From positions 1,430,551-1,494,550 of the forward strand of contig NZ_BLPF01000004.1 of the NCBI RefSeq assembly GCF_011764425.1: 64,000 nt of DNA. Reading direction: 5' to 3'. A program made the translations under genes and the position numbers. This stretch comes from Phytohabitans houttuyneae. GTDB taxonomy: Bacteria > Actinomycetota > Actinomycetes > Mycobacteriales > Micromonosporaceae. The notes beneath the pieces are model-generated. The model had not been told where the DNA came from, made no database searches, and worked only from the letters and a program-made list of their open reading frames with translations. Of this stretch, positions 19,081-28,177 are shown in pieces; within the stretch, counting starts at the first letter, position 1; each line of letters starts with the position of its first letter.

Positions 19081-21651
19081 CTAGCCGGCGGCGACCGACA
19101 CGACGCGGACGGCGGCCGCGCCCAGCTCGTCGGACTCGGCCAGGTCGACCTCGGCCGTGATGGCCCAGTCGTGGTGGCCGGCCGGGTCGTCGATGATCTG
19201 GCGGACGGTCCAGCGGTCGCGCCCCTGATCGATCATGAGTAGCGCGGGGCCGCGGGCGTCGGGGCCAGTGCCGATGTCGGTGTGCTCGGCGAAGTACGGC
19301 TCGAGCGCCACCTCCCACGCCTCGGCGTCCCAGCCGGCCTCGGCGTCGAGGGCGCCCAGCTCGTCCCAGCGGCGCAGCGCCGCCAGCTCGACCCGGCGGA
19401 AGAGGGCGTTGCGCACCAGCACGCGGAAGGCGCGCGCGTTGCGGGTGACAGCCGGCGGGCGCTCGTCGACCGCGACCTCGGCGGCGACGCCGTCGGTACC
19501 GCCGCGCAGGCGCTCCCACTCGTCGAGGAGGCTGGAGTCGACCTGGCGTACCAGCTCGCCCAGCCACTCCACGAGGTCGATGAGCTCCTCGGTCTTGGCC
19601 TCGTCGGGCACCGTCTGGCGCAGCGCCTTGTACGCGTCCGCGAGGTAGCGCAGCACCAGCCCCTCGGAGCGGGACAGGCCGTAGAAGGCCACGTACTCGG
19701 TGAAGGTCATCGCCCGCTCGTACATGTCGCGGGCCACCGACTTCGGTGAGAGCTGGTAGTCGGCGACCCAGGGGTGGCCCTTGCGGTACGCCTCGTAGCC
19801 CACCTCCAGCAGCTCGGCCAGCGGCTTGGGGTGGGTCACCTCTTCGAGCAGGTCCATCCGCGCCTCGTACTCGATGCCGTCGGCCTTCATCGCGGCCACC
19901 GCCTCGCCGCGCGCCTTGAACTGCTGGGCGGAGAGCACCTGCCGCGGATCGTCCAAGATGGACTCGATGACGGAGAGCACGTCGAGGGGGTACGTGACGG
20001 AGTCGCGGTCGAGCAGCTCGATGGCGGCCAGCGCGAACGGCGACAGCGGCTGGTTGAGCGCGAAGTCGAACTGCAGGTCCACGGCCAGGCTGATCGGTGC
20101 CCGGGTGACGACGCCGGCGGCGAGCAACGCCCGGTACATGGCGATGGCGCGGCGGATGTGCCGGCGCTGCGTCGCGCGGTCGTCGTGGTTGTCGGTCAGC
20201 AGGTGCCGCATGGCGGCGAACGCGTCGACCGGCCCGCCCTCGCCGGTGCGGACCTTGCCGGGGCCGAAGCGGCCGATGACGTTGAGCAGCATCGAGTGGC
20301 TGACCGCGAAGCTCGACGTGAGCGGCTCCGGCTCGGCCTCGACCAGCCGGTCGAACGTCGGCTGCCCCCAGCCGATCGAGCCCTCCGGCGGCCTTTTGCG
20401 CACCACCTTGCGGCGCTTCTTCGGGTCGTCGCCGGCCTTGGCGAGCGCCTTCTCGTTTTCGATGACGTGCTCGGGCGCCTGCACCACGACGGTGCCCACC
20501 GTGTCGTAGCCGGCCCGGCCCGCGCGCCCCGCGATCTGGTGGAACTCGCGCGCTTTGAGCAGGCGGGTCTTGGTGCCGTCGTACTTGCTCAACGCGGTGA
20601 ACAGCACTGTCCTGATTGGAACGTTGATGCCGACGCCGAGCGTGTCCGTCCCGCAGATCACCTTGAGCAGGCCGGCCTGGGCGAGCGTCTCCACGAGCCG
20701 GCGGTAGCGGGGAAGCATGCCGGCGTGGTGCACGCCGATGCCGTGGCGGACCAGCCGGGAGAGTGTCTTTCCGAAGCCCGCGGTAAACCGGAAGCTGCCG
20801 ATCGCCGCGGCGATGGCGTCTTTCTCGCCGCGGGTGGCGAGGTTGACGCTCATCAGCGCCTGCGCCCGCTCCAGCGCGGCCGCCTGGGTGAAGTGGACGA
20901 TGTATACCGGCGCCTGGTGGGTGGTGAGCAGCTCTTCGATGGTCTCGTGCAGCGGCGTCGTCACGTACGAGAAGAAGAGCGGGACCGGCCGCGCGGCCGA
21001 GCGGACGACGGCGGTGGTGCGGCCGGTGCGCCGGGTCAGGTCCTTTTCGAAGAACGAGACGTCGCCGAGCGTCGCGGACATCAGCACGAACTGGGCCTGC
21101 GGCAGCTCCAGCAGCGGCACCTGCCACGCCCAGCCCCGGTCGGGCTCGGCGTAGAAGTGGAACTCGTCCATCACGACCACGCCGACGTCCGCCTCGGCGC
21201 CCTCGCGGAGCGCGATGTTGGCGAGGATCTCCGCGGTGCAGCAGATGATCGGCGCGTCCTCGTTGACGCTGGCGTCGCCGGTGAGCATGCCGACGTTGTC
21301 AGCGCCGAAGGCGTCGCAGAGCGCGAAGAACTTTTCCGAGACCAGCGCCTTGATCGGCGCCGTGTAGAACGTGGTGCGGCCCGTGGCGAGCGCGGCGAAG
21401 TGCGCGCCCAGCGCGACGAGGCTCTTGCCCGAACCGGTGGGGGTGCTGAGGATCACGTTGGCGCCCGAGACGATCTCGATCAGCGCCTCTTCCTGGTGTG
21501 GGTAGAGGGCGAGCCCCTGGTCGGCGGCCCAGGCCGCGAACGCGTCAAAGGTGGCGTCGGGCCCCGGGTCGTCACGGGGATGAGGTCGGTGAGCGTCATA
21601 GCTCGTCAATGGTGCCAGGTTTACAGCCAACCGCGTTCGCGCGCCTGCCAC
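19081..21651 (-). CDS. Ski2/Mtr4-like DEAD/DEVH-box helicase with C-terminal DUF3516
   Basis: A superfamily 2 helicase with Q-motif-like LYPHQEEALIEI, Walker A TPTGSGKS, DEFHFYAE (motif II), SATLGD (motif III) and HQIAGRAGRAGYD (motif VI). The DUF3516 region fills the C-terminal part. Likely an RNA helicase of the Ski2 type; the role in actinobacteria is undefined. As given, the frame reaches a GTG at 21651 that overlaps the next gene. The natural start is more likely the ATG at 21599 reading MTLTDLIP, which falls in frame if one base is added to the run 21576-21579 (839 residues, MTLTDLIPRDDPGPDATF). Confidence 0.88.
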   Translation of the reverse strand: MAGARTRLAVNLAPLTSYDAHRPHPRDDPGPDATFDAFAAWAADQGLALYPHQEEALIEIVSGANVILSTPTGSGKSLVALGAHFAALATGRTTFYTAPIKALVSEKFFALCDAFGADNVGMLTGDASVNEDAPIICCTAEILANIALREGAEADVGVVVMDEFHFYAEPDRGWAWQVPLLELPQAQFVLMSATLGDVSFFEKDLTRRTGRTTAVVRSAARPVPLFFSYVTTPLHETIEELLTTHQAPVYIVHFTQAAALERAQALMSVNLATRGEKDAIAAAIGSFRFTAGFGKTLSRLVRHGIGVHHAGMLPRYRRLVETLAQAGLLKVICGTDTLGVGINVPIRTVLFTALSKYDGTKTRLLKAREFHQIAGRAGRAGYDTVGTVVVQAPEHVIENEKALAKAGDDPKKRRKVVRKRPPEGSIGWGQPTFDRLVEAEPEPLTSSFAVSHSMLLNVIGRFGPGKVRTGEGGPVDAFAAMRHLLTDNHDDRATQRRHIRRAIAMYRALLAAGVVTRAPISLAVDLQFDFALNQPLSPFALAAIELLDRDSVTYPLDVLSVIESILDDPRQVLSAQQFKARGEAVAAMKADGIEYEARMDLLEEVTHPKPLAELLEVGYEAYRKGHPWVADYQLSPKSVARDMYERAMTFTEYVAFYGLSRSEGLVLRYLADAYKALRQTVPDEAKTEELIDLVEWLGELVRQVDSSLLDEWERLRGGTDGVAAEVAVDERPPAVTRNARAFRVLVRNALFRRVELAALRRWDELGALDAEAGWDAEAWEVALEPYFAEHTDIGTGPDARGPALLMIDQGRDRWTVRQIIDDPAGHHDWAITAEVDLAESDELGAAAVRVVSVAAG

Positions 21652-22622
21652 CCGAGCTGGAGTCGTGACCGGGAGTGGGTGAGCTCCATCAGGTGCTGCA
21701 CGCGGCGCACCACCGTGCGGCGGCTCACGCCCAGCCGCGCCGCGGCCGCCTCGTCGGTGAGCCCGGCCACCAGCAGCGACAGCAGCTGGCGGTCGGCGGC
21801 GGTGGGACCGTCGTCGGCGGTCGGCTCGTCGTCGTCGCCGAGCGCGAGCGGCGTGGCAACCGCCCAGATGGTCTCAAAGAGGGCGATCAGCGCGTCCAGC
21901 AGCCCGCACGGGTGCACCAGCAGGGCGGCGTCGTGGGCCGCCGTGGCGTACGCCAGGGGCAGCAGCGCCAGCTCCCGGTCGGCGATGGCCAGCTTGGTGG
22001 GCAGCGTCTCGACGAGCCGTGCCTGCTCGCCGGCCCGCAGGTGGGTGGCGGCCGCCGTGGTCATGCCGGGGTCGGCGAGGGCGGTGGCGTCGTACACCGC
22101 GCGGTAGCTCACGCCGGCGGCCTCGCGGTCGAGCTGCGTGCGGTTGACGCCGGTGGGCTTCGCGTACGGCGGGGCGACAAGCACCCGCATCTCCTTGCGG
22201 GCGGTGCGCTGCACCCGGTCGAACGCGCGCCCCACGGCCGCCCGGCCGGAGACGATCTCGATCAGCTCCTCGGTGCTCCGGCTGGCCACGAGGTGCTCGG
22301 CCTCGTCGGCGAGGCGGAGCGCGGCCTCGCGGGTGCGCTCCAGCTCCTCCATGCGGCGCCGCACGAGCTGCTCCACCGCGAGGTCGGGCGGCACCGGCAC
22401 GACCCGCTCCTGCGGGGGCGGGGTGCGGTGCACGAGACCCTTGCGCTGCAGGCCCGCCACCGCCCGCCGGGCGCCCGCCGCCGTGAGGCCGATCCGATCG
22501 GCCAGCTGGGGGAGCGGGGCGCTGCCCTGGCGCACCAGTGACAGGTACGTGGACTCCTCCGCGGCGCTCAGCCCGGCGGCCTGGAGCACGGCACACATCC
22601 CTCGTTGACGCATCTGCGACAT
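21621..22622 (-). CDS. TrmB-like/LuxR-type transcriptional regulator
   Basis: A 333-residue regulator with two DNA-binding units. Residues about 18-70 form a TrmB-like winged helix (AEESTYLSLVRQGSAPLPQL, then IGLTAAGARRAVAGLQRKGL), followed by a coiled linker (VEQLVRRRMEELERTREAAL). The middle (VSGRAAVGRAFDRVQRTARK onward) resembles the phospholipase-D-like sensor part of TrmB regulators. A LuxR-type helix-turn-helix closes the protein (TDEAAAARLGVSRRTVVRRV). This design is known in actinomycete regulators near secondary-metabolite or sugar genes; its targets here are unknown. The start codon is uncertain among three nearby Met codons. Confidence 0.8.
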   Translation of the reverse strand: MSQMRQRGMCAVLQAAGLSAAEESTYLSLVRQGSAPLPQLADRIGLTAAGARRAVAGLQRKGLVHRTPPPQERVVPVPPDLAVEQLVRRRMEELERTREAALRLADEAEHLVASRSTEELIEIVSGRAAVGRAFDRVQRTARKEMRVLVAPPYAKPTGVNRTQLDREAAGVSYRAVYDATALADPGMTTAAATHLRAGEQARLVETLPTKLAIADRELALLPLAYATAAHDAALLVHPCGLLDALIALFETIWAVATPLALGDDDEPTADDGPTAADRQLLSLLVAGLTDEAAAARLGVSRRTVVRRVQHLMELTHSRSRLQLGWQARERGWL

Positions 22623-22834
22623 GGCGCAGCTGCGCTGACCGTAGATCCTTTACCGCCCACATGACAAGTGTGAGGCTGATCGCGGCCTCCGCACGGACTG
22701 GCCGGGGCCGAGCCCCCTCTGGCGCACGCCATCCTCGGCCCCAGCCACCGGCCGCGCCGCGACTGTCCACACTGGCCGCTTGTCGCCGGCCCACCGCCGC
22801 TCATCGCGTGTCCCCCGCCGCTCGGCGCACCTGT

Positions 22835-22861
22835 TTGACCTCTCGCGCTGATCGGTATGCT
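22835..22861 (+). promoter_or_regulatory. weak promoter candidate for the LuxR-type regulator
   Basis: The 293-base gap 22623-22915 separates two divergent regulators. The only promoter-like pair seen is TTGACC (22835-22840) with TATGCT (22856-22861), spaced 15 bases, shorter than usual. Nothing else is recognised in the gap. Confidence 0.25.
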
Positions 22862-22915
22862 GTTTGGAAAATCCATGCTCAACGATGCTTGTCTGCTCCT
22901 CACCAGGGGGCGTTT

Positions 22916-24058
22916 ATGGGCAGTGGAAATGTGCCGGGACCCAGCCGTATCGCTGTGTGCTCCGGCGACCAGCTCCGCCGCGACGCGCTCGCGGCCTATC
23001 TCGGCACCCTGCCGGACTTCACACTCGTCGGCAGGGTCGCCGGTGGTACCGAGATCATCCCGCTCGCCGAGGCGCAGCGGCCGGACATCGTGCTGCTCGA
23101 CGGCGGGCCCCGCCCCGTCGACCGCCTGCCCGCACTCCGCACGCTCCACGAGCGGGTGCCGGGCATCGCGGCGGTGCTGGTGTACGAGCAGCTGTCGACG
23201 GCGGAGTTCGCCACCCTGCGCGACGCCGGGCTGGCCGCGCTCGTGCCGTACACGCACGGCCTCGGCGGCCTTCTCGCCGTGCTCCGCGCGATCCCGGCCA
23301 GGTCTTGGCTGGCGGGAAACGGCGGCCCGCTCACCGCCCGCCAGCGCGAGATCCTCCTGCTGCTGCGCTCGGGGCACCAGGTCCGCGAGATCGCCGACCT
23401 GCTGTCCATCAGCGAGGGCACTGTGGAAAACCACCGGCGCCGGGTGTACGCGAAGCTCGGCGGGCTGCCACCACCCGCCGGCGCCCGACCGGCGTCGGGC
23501 GAGCGGAGCGCGGAGCCACCGTTGCCCGTGGGACGCCCGGTGCTGGCGGTGGCTGTGGGGACTACGGGACCGGTGCTCGACAGGGTGGTCACCACGCTGA
23601 TCACGCACCGGCTCGCGGTGGTCCGCGAGCACGGTCCCGAGGCGGTCGCCCAGGTGCACTGGCTCCGCACCCACCGCGGGCCGGTGGTGCGGGTGCTGGT
23701 CAACCCGACGGTCGACCAGGTGCAGGCGGGCGCGGCGCTGGGCTGGACCGCGGTCATGGTGCACGACCAGCCGGTCGACCGGCGCGGGATCGCCGAGGCG
23801 GTGGCGCACGGGATCCACGGCATGGTGGCGTCCGGCGACGTCGAGCACCAGCTCGTGCCGGTGCTGCACCTCGTGGCGGCCGGCTACATCGTGCTCGATC
23901 CCACCGCGAGCGGGGTCTTCACCGACGCGCTGACCGGCCGCTCAGGCTCGGCGTCGGCATCGCCGTCGGCGGAGTCCGCGTCGCCTTCGCCCGCTCCGGC
24001 GCCGCGTGCCGGCGGGCTGGGTGCGCTCTTCCGGGTGCCGACCGTAGCGTTTACTTAG
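22916..24058 (+). CDS. LuxR-type regulator with central helix-turn-helix between two receiver-like halves
   Basis: A 380-residue protein. Residues 10-125 resemble a response-regulator receiver (IAVCSGDQLRRDALAAYLG, PDIVLLDGGP, LRDAGLAALVPY) but the N-terminal acidic pair is degraded to SGDQ. A clear LuxR/NarL helix-turn-helix follows (LTARQREILLLLRSGHQVRE, ISEGTVENHRRRVYAKLGG). It is followed not by a stop but by about 190 residues with a second receiver-like alpha/beta pattern (RPVLAVAVGTTGPVLDRV, ALGWTAVMVHDQP, AAGYIVLDPTASG) and a Ser/Ala/Pro tail. AGGGGG lies before the ATG. Phosphorylation-independent regulation is likely (inference). Confidence 0.78.
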   Translation: MGSGNVPGPSRIAVCSGDQLRRDALAAYLGTLPDFTLVGRVAGGTEIIPLAEAQRPDIVLLDGGPRPVDRLPALRTLHERVPGIAAVLVYEQLSTAEFATLRDAGLAALVPYTHGLGGLLAVLRAIPARSWLAGNGGPLTARQREILLLLRSGHQVREIADLLSISEGTVENHRRRVYAKLGGLPPPAGARPASGERSAEPPLPVGRPVLAVAVGTTGPVLDRVVTTLITHRLAVVREHGPEAVAQVHWLRTHRGPVVRVLVNPTVDQVQAGAALGWTAVMVHDQPVDRRGIAEAVAHGIHGMVASGDVEHQLVPVLHLVAAGYIVLDPTASGVFTDALTGRSGSASASPSAESASPSPAPAPRAGGLGALFRVPTVAFT

Positions 24059-24064
24059 GACTGT

Positions 24065-24766
24065 CTACTGTGGCCCAGCGACCCGGCGGAAGGACAGGTC
24101 GAAGATCTGCCGGCCGGCCTCGACACCGCGCTGCTCGAACTTTGTGACCGGGCGCGCGGCAAGGCGGGGCGCGAACCCGTCGTGCTCGTTGCCGAGGCCC
24201 GGGTCGGCGCTCAGGGACCCGAGCATGGCCTCGGCGTACTCGGCCCAGTCGGTCGCGCACAGCAGCCGGCCGCCCGGGGCGAGCCGCGAGCGCAGCAGCG
24301 CCACGTGGTCAGGCTGGAAGAGCCGGCGCTTGTGGTGGCGCGCCTTCGGCCACGGGTCGGGGAAGAACGCGTGCACCGCGGCCAGGCTCTCCGGCGGCAG
24401 CATGTGGCGCAGCAGCATGACCGCGTCGCCGAGACCGACGCGCACGTTGGTCAGGCCGCGCTCCTCCACCACCGCGAGCAGGTTGGCCACGCCCGGCGTG
24501 TGCACGTCGACGGCGAGATAGTCGCGGGCCGGATCGGCGGTCGCCATCTCGATCGTCGCCTCGCCCATGCCCGAGCCGATCTCCAGGACCACCGGCGCGC
24601 TGCGCCCGAAGAGGGTCGCGAGGTCGAGCCGGGCGGTGGGCACCTCGGGGATGGCCACTCCCCAGAGCGGCCAGAGCCGGGTGAGCGCGTCGGCATGGCG
24701 GCCGCTTATGCGGCCGCGGCGTGGGTGAAAGGTCCGAACACGCGCGGGATGAGCAACAGAGGTCAT
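24065..24766 (-). CDS. trmB: tRNA (guanine-N7-)-methyltransferase TrmB
   Basis: A 233-residue SAM-dependent enzyme that methylates G46 in the tRNA variable loop. Diagnostic features: VVLEIGSGMGEATIEMA (SAM motif I), YLAVDVHTPGV, and the family signature HAFFPDPWPKARHHKRRLFQ with the catalytic Asp, then a C-terminal RPVTKFEQRGVEAGRQIFDL, the conserved TKFE motif. The length is normal. AGGATA read as TATCCT on its own strand lies ten bases before the ATG, giving at most a very short leader. Confidence 0.96.
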   Translation of the reverse strand: MTSVAHPARVRTFHPRRGRISGRHADALTRLWPLWGVAIPEVPTARLDLATLFGRSAPVVLEIGSGMGEATIEMATADPARDYLAVDVHTPGVANLLAVVEERGLTNVRVGLGDAVMLLRHMLPPESLAAVHAFFPDPWPKARHHKRRLFQPDHVALLRSRLAPGGRLLCATDWAEYAEAMLGSLSADPGLGNEHDGFAPRLAARPVTKFEQRGVEAGRQIFDLSFRRVAGPQ

Positions 24767-24892
24767 GACGCCGACAAGGATACGGCCCCGGGGTGGCCGG
24801 GCCGCCGCCCCCGCCGCGGCTGTGCACCGCGGGAAGAGGGGGAGCGGCGGCCCGGGGCTGTGCCGGTTTGGCTCGCTTCACTCGCTGGGCGC

Positions 24893-24923
24893 ACCCCGGG
24901 AGGCAGCGGTGCGCTCCCGGGTG
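24893..24923 (-). terminator. hairpin in the gap between trmB and the next upstream gene
   Basis: The 252-base gap 24767-25018 has no gene. It contains CCCGGGAG (24895-24902) pairing with CTCCCGGG (24914-24921) over an 11-base loop, about 100 bases past the stop of the minus-strand gene at 25019. It may end that transcript. The rest is GC-rich and featureless. Confidence 0.35.
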
Positions 24924-25018
24924 CCGAGGAGCGCGCCGGCCACGACGTGACGGGGCCATCCGGCCTCGTCGCCGCGCCGCACGGACCGGATCCGGCCGGC
25001 TCTGCGCGGCAGAGGCGG

Positions 25019-25651
25019 TCAGGCGACGGCGGTCCACATCGCGGCGAAGGCGGCTGCCTCGCCGGTCAGCCAGCGCTCCACCTCCGCGGGCTTCGACGAC
25101 GGGTCGGGGCGGTGGACCGTGCCGCGCCGGACGTCGACCACGACCGGGTCGGCGTGTGGGAGGACCTGGGGCATGTGGCGGGACATCAGGTGGAGCGTGG
25201 CCAGCAGCGCCTCGTCGGTCGGCGGGTCGGGGTCGAAGTGCAGGCGGACGGCCTCGGCGCGGCCGTCGTCGTAGCGCAGGCCGAGGTGCGGGTTGACCTT
25301 GATGGACAAGCCGCCGAGCACGCCGAGCGCGTCGCGGGTCTGTGCCAGGCCCACCGTGGCCGGGTCGCCGAGAGTGCCCAGGTAGGCGAGGGCGCCGGGG
25401 GTCAGCGCCTCGTAGAGCGGGCGCCAGCGCGGCCGGACCTGGTCGACCGCGGCGGTGAGCTGGGAGCCGCCGGTGCGGAACTGTATGTCGGCCTTGAGCG
25501 CTTTGACCAGCGTGCCGTGCGGGTTGAAGCCGGAGCCGGACTCGCGCTGGCGGCGCAGGCCGGAGACGAAGGTCGCCTTGCGCGGGCCGGTGCGCCCGAC
25601 ATACCGGGTGAAGGCGAGCAGCGTGGCATAAGGGGGAGGGGTGCCGGTCAC
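25019..25651 (-). CDS. conserved hypothetical protein
   Basis: A 210-residue protein I do not assign to a named family, although similar proteins seem widespread in actinobacteria. It begins TPPPYATLLAFTRYVGRTGP, has a basic region RKATFVSGLRRQRESGSGFN, and contains DVRRGTVHRPDPSSKPAEVE near the end. There are no signal peptide, membrane helices or known catalytic motifs. The GTG start has a clear AGGAG site seven bases upstream, so this gene is normally leadered. The gene is alone on its strand here. Confidence 0.6.
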   Translation of the reverse strand: MTGTPPPYATLLAFTRYVGRTGPRKATFVSGLRRQRESGSGFNPHGTLVKALKADIQFRTGGSQLTAAVDQVRPRWRPLYEALTPGALAYLGTLGDPATVGLAQTRDALGVLGGLSIKVNPHLGLRYDDGRAEAVRLHFDPDPPTDEALLATLHLMSRHMPQVLPHADPVVVDVRRGTVHRPDPSSKPAEVERWLTGEAAAFAAMWTAVA

Positions 25652-25760
25652 AGCAGTCTCCTAACTGGCCCTGACGATACTACCGAAAGTGACGAGCCGT
25701 GTTCGTACACACATACTAATCCGACGGTACGACAAACTTAGTTCCTGAACCGGTTGAGCT

Positions 25761-26920
25761 GTGATGTATCCACATGTTTCAATGCAGCCCATGTGGAGAA
25801 GGTCCCTGCTCGCCGGCCTGACGGCCGTCGTCGCGCTCATCGCTGCCCAGCAGGTGACGGCCGCCCCGGAGGCCAGCGCGGCCGCCGCGGTGCGGGTCAT
25901 GCCGCTCGGCGACTCGATCACCGGTTCGCCAGGCTGCTGGCGCGCCATCTTGTGGAACCGGCTGCAGAGCAGCGGCCTCACCAACGTCGACTTCGTCGGC
26001 ACGCTCCCGCCACAGGGCTGCGGCGTGGCCCACGACGGCGACAACGAGGGGCACGGCGGCTTCCTGGCCACGAACGTCGCCGACCAGAACCAGCTGGTGG
26101 GGTGGCTGGCCGCCACCCACCCCGACATCGTGATGATGCACTTCGGCACCAACGACGTGTGGAGCAACCGCTCCAACGACGTCATCCTGGCCGCGTTCTC
26201 CAAGCTCGTCGACCAGATGCGGGCCAGCAACCCGAACATGCGGATCCTGGTCGCGAAGATCATCCCGATGGGCACAAGCCAGTGCGCCGAGTGCGGGCAG
26301 CGCGTGGTGTCGTTCAACAACGCGATCCCGGCCTGGGCCGCGAGCAAGACCACGAGCCAGTCGCCGATCACCGTGGTCGACCAGTGGGCCGGTTTCAACA
26401 CCGCCACCGACACGTACGACGGGGTGCACCCCAACGCGGCCGGCGACCAGAAGATGTCGGACAAGTGGTACCCGGCGCTCGCGGCCGCGCTCGGTGGCGT
26501 GACCCCACGACCGGGCCGCCCACCACCGCCCCGCCGACCACCGCGCCGCCCACGACGGCGCCGCCGACCACCGCGCCGCCCACGACCGGGCCGCCGACCA
26601 CCGGCCCGTCGACGGGCTTCGGGTGCACGGCGACGTACCGGATCGCCGGCCAGTGGCCGGGCGGCTTCCAGGGTGAGGTCACCGTGCGCAACAACGGCAC
26701 GACGGCGACCCGCGGCTGGACCGTGCGCCTGACCTACGCCAACGGGCAGCAGGTCAACCAGATGTGGGGCGGCTCGTACACGCAGAGCGGATCCACTGTG
26801 ACCGTCACGAACGCCGGCTACAACGGCGCGATCGGCCCCAACGCCACGGCGACCTTCGGATTCATCGCGAGCTGGACCGGCAGCAACACGGCACCCACTC
26901 CCACCTGCACCGCTTCGTAG
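25761..26920 (+). CDS. secreted SGNH/GDSL esterase (CE3-like) with CBM2, one-base frameshift in linker
   Basis: About 386 residues when repaired. A signal peptide (WRRSLLAGLTAVVALIAAQQ) precedes an SGNH hydrolase: block I MPLGDSITG (nucleophile Ser), block III HFGTNDVW, and block V DGVHPNAAG (catalytic Asp/His). The pattern resembles CE3 acetylxylan esterases (inference). A Pro-Thr linker of PPTTA repeats leads to a CBM2 (CTATYRIAGQWPGGFQ to PTPTCTAS). The frame breaks at the C run 26503-26506; one extra C joins the esterase to the PPTT linker. The start is uncertain among several Met codons (25761, 25785, 25791). It is first of a co-oriented extracellular cluster. Confidence 0.88.
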
Positions 26921-27007
26921 AAACCGGCGGCGCCGCGTCCACCCGGGCCGGACCACCCTCCGAGAAGGCGACTTGAAGGACGCCTCGATCACGGGGAGAA
27001 TCCGACC

Positions 27008-27496
27008 ATGGGAGGACGCGGCGCCATCGCAGCGGCCGCCGCCGTCGTGGCCGTGGTCCTGTCCACCGCGGCGCCCGCGCGCGCCGCGGCTACCTACGTC
27101 GAGCTCAACCCCGCGACCGTCCAGGCTGGATATCTGGTCGGCATCCGCGCGAGCTGCGACGACAACACCAAACCGGCCACTGTGGAGTCGGAGGCGTTCG
27201 GCGAGGTCAAGGTGTACCCCCAGTTCGACGTGCTGACCGCGGCCGTCACCGTGCCCGCCGAGAAGGATGCCCGCCGCTACACCGTGCGCCTGTCCTGCGA
27301 GGGCGGCGAGTCGGCCACCGCCCGGCTCAACGTGCTGGAGGGCGGGCGGCCGAGTGAAGGCCCGGCGACCGGGTTCGGCGGCATGGCCGACGACGGTTCG
27401 GGCGGCCTTCTGGTCGGCGGCGGCGTTGTCGCGATCGCCGTCGGCGCCCTGCTCGGGGTGTACACATTGCGCCGGCGCCGCGCCGAGACGACCTGA
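27008..27496 (+). CDS. secreted protein with C-terminal membrane anchor, probable sortase F substrate
   Basis: A 162-residue protein with a signal peptide (IAAAAAVVAVVLSTAAPARA, ending AAA), an Ig-like beta domain of about 85 residues (YVELNPATVQAGYLVGIRAS, with Cys pairs), then a Gly-rich stretch GPATGFGGMADDGSGG, a single hydrophobic helix and a basic tail RRRRAETT. That tripartite C-terminus resembles a cell-wall sorting signal without a canonical LPxTG. The stop is three bases before a class F sortase gene, so the two are surely cotranscribed. The function is unknown. The start follows GGGGAG. Confidence 0.75.
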   Translation: MGGRGAIAAAAAVVAVVLSTAAPARAAATYVELNPATVQAGYLVGIRASCDDNTKPATVESEAFGEVKVYPQFDVLTAAVTVPAEKDARRYTVRLSCEGGESATARLNVLEGGRPSEGPATGFGGMADDGSGGLLVGGGVVAIAVGALLGVYTLRRRRAETT

Positions 27497-27499
27497 CCG

Positions 27500-28114
27500 A
27501 TGGCCGCGTCGCGGTTCACCGGTCCCATCGCCATCGTGGTCGCGCTGGCCGGCGTGCTTGCCGTCGGCGCCGGGCTGACCGAGGAGACCGGTCTCTGGGA
27601 GGCGCTGTCCGGCGACTCCACCCCACCGCCGCGCGAGTTTCCGGTGCTCGACCCGAGCCGGCCGATCCGCATCGAGATCCCCTCGATCGACGTCAAGGCG
27701 CCGGTGCACGGCGTCGGCCTCGCGGGCGACGGCTCGATCTCGGTGCCCTCGCTGCACCGGCACAACGAGGCCGGCTGGTACGACCGCGGCCCCACACCGG
27801 GCGAGTTCGGACCAGCGGTGATCGTCGGCCACGCCGACACCAAGGACGGCCCGTCCGTGTTCTTCTCCCTGCCCAAGCTCAAGGCCGGCGACAAGATCGA
27901 GATCACCCGCCGGGACCGTTCCATCGCGATCTTCGAGGTCAACTCGGTGGAGCGCTTCGGCAAGTCCAAGCTGCCCGCCGACCGGGTGTACGGCGACTAC
28001 ACGCGACCCGGCCTGCGCCTGATCACGTGCGGTGGCCAGTGGGTGGGCGGGAGCATCGGGTACCAGGACAACATCGTCGCGTTCGCGTCGCTCGTGGAGA
28101 CCAAGAACGCGTGA
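27500..28114 (+). CDS. class F sortase
   Basis: A 204-residue transpeptidase with one N-terminal membrane helix (GPIAIVVALAGVLAVGAG) and an extracellular sortase barrel. Catalytic residues are visible: His in VIVGHADTK, Cys in LRLITCGG, and an Arg near the TRPGLRL strand. Class F enzymes occur in actinobacteria, usually one beside a small surface protein, as here. It would cleave and attach or release the upstream protein at its C-terminal signal; the recognised motif is unknown. It is part of an operon with the gene ending three bases before it. Confidence 0.88.
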   Translation: MAASRFTGPIAIVVALAGVLAVGAGLTEETGLWEALSGDSTPPPREFPVLDPSRPIRIEIPSIDVKAPVHGVGLAGDGSISVPSLHRHNEAGWYDRGPTPGEFGPAVIVGHADTKDGPSVFFSLPKLKAGDKIEITRRDRSIAIFEVNSVERFGKSKLPADRVYGDYTRPGLRLITCGGQWVGGSIGYQDNIVAFASLVETKNA

Positions 28115-28177
28115 TAGATTGACGGCGATCGCTGTATACGCAGCCGCGGGGACCAGCTCAGCAGCTAGGAGATCGCC

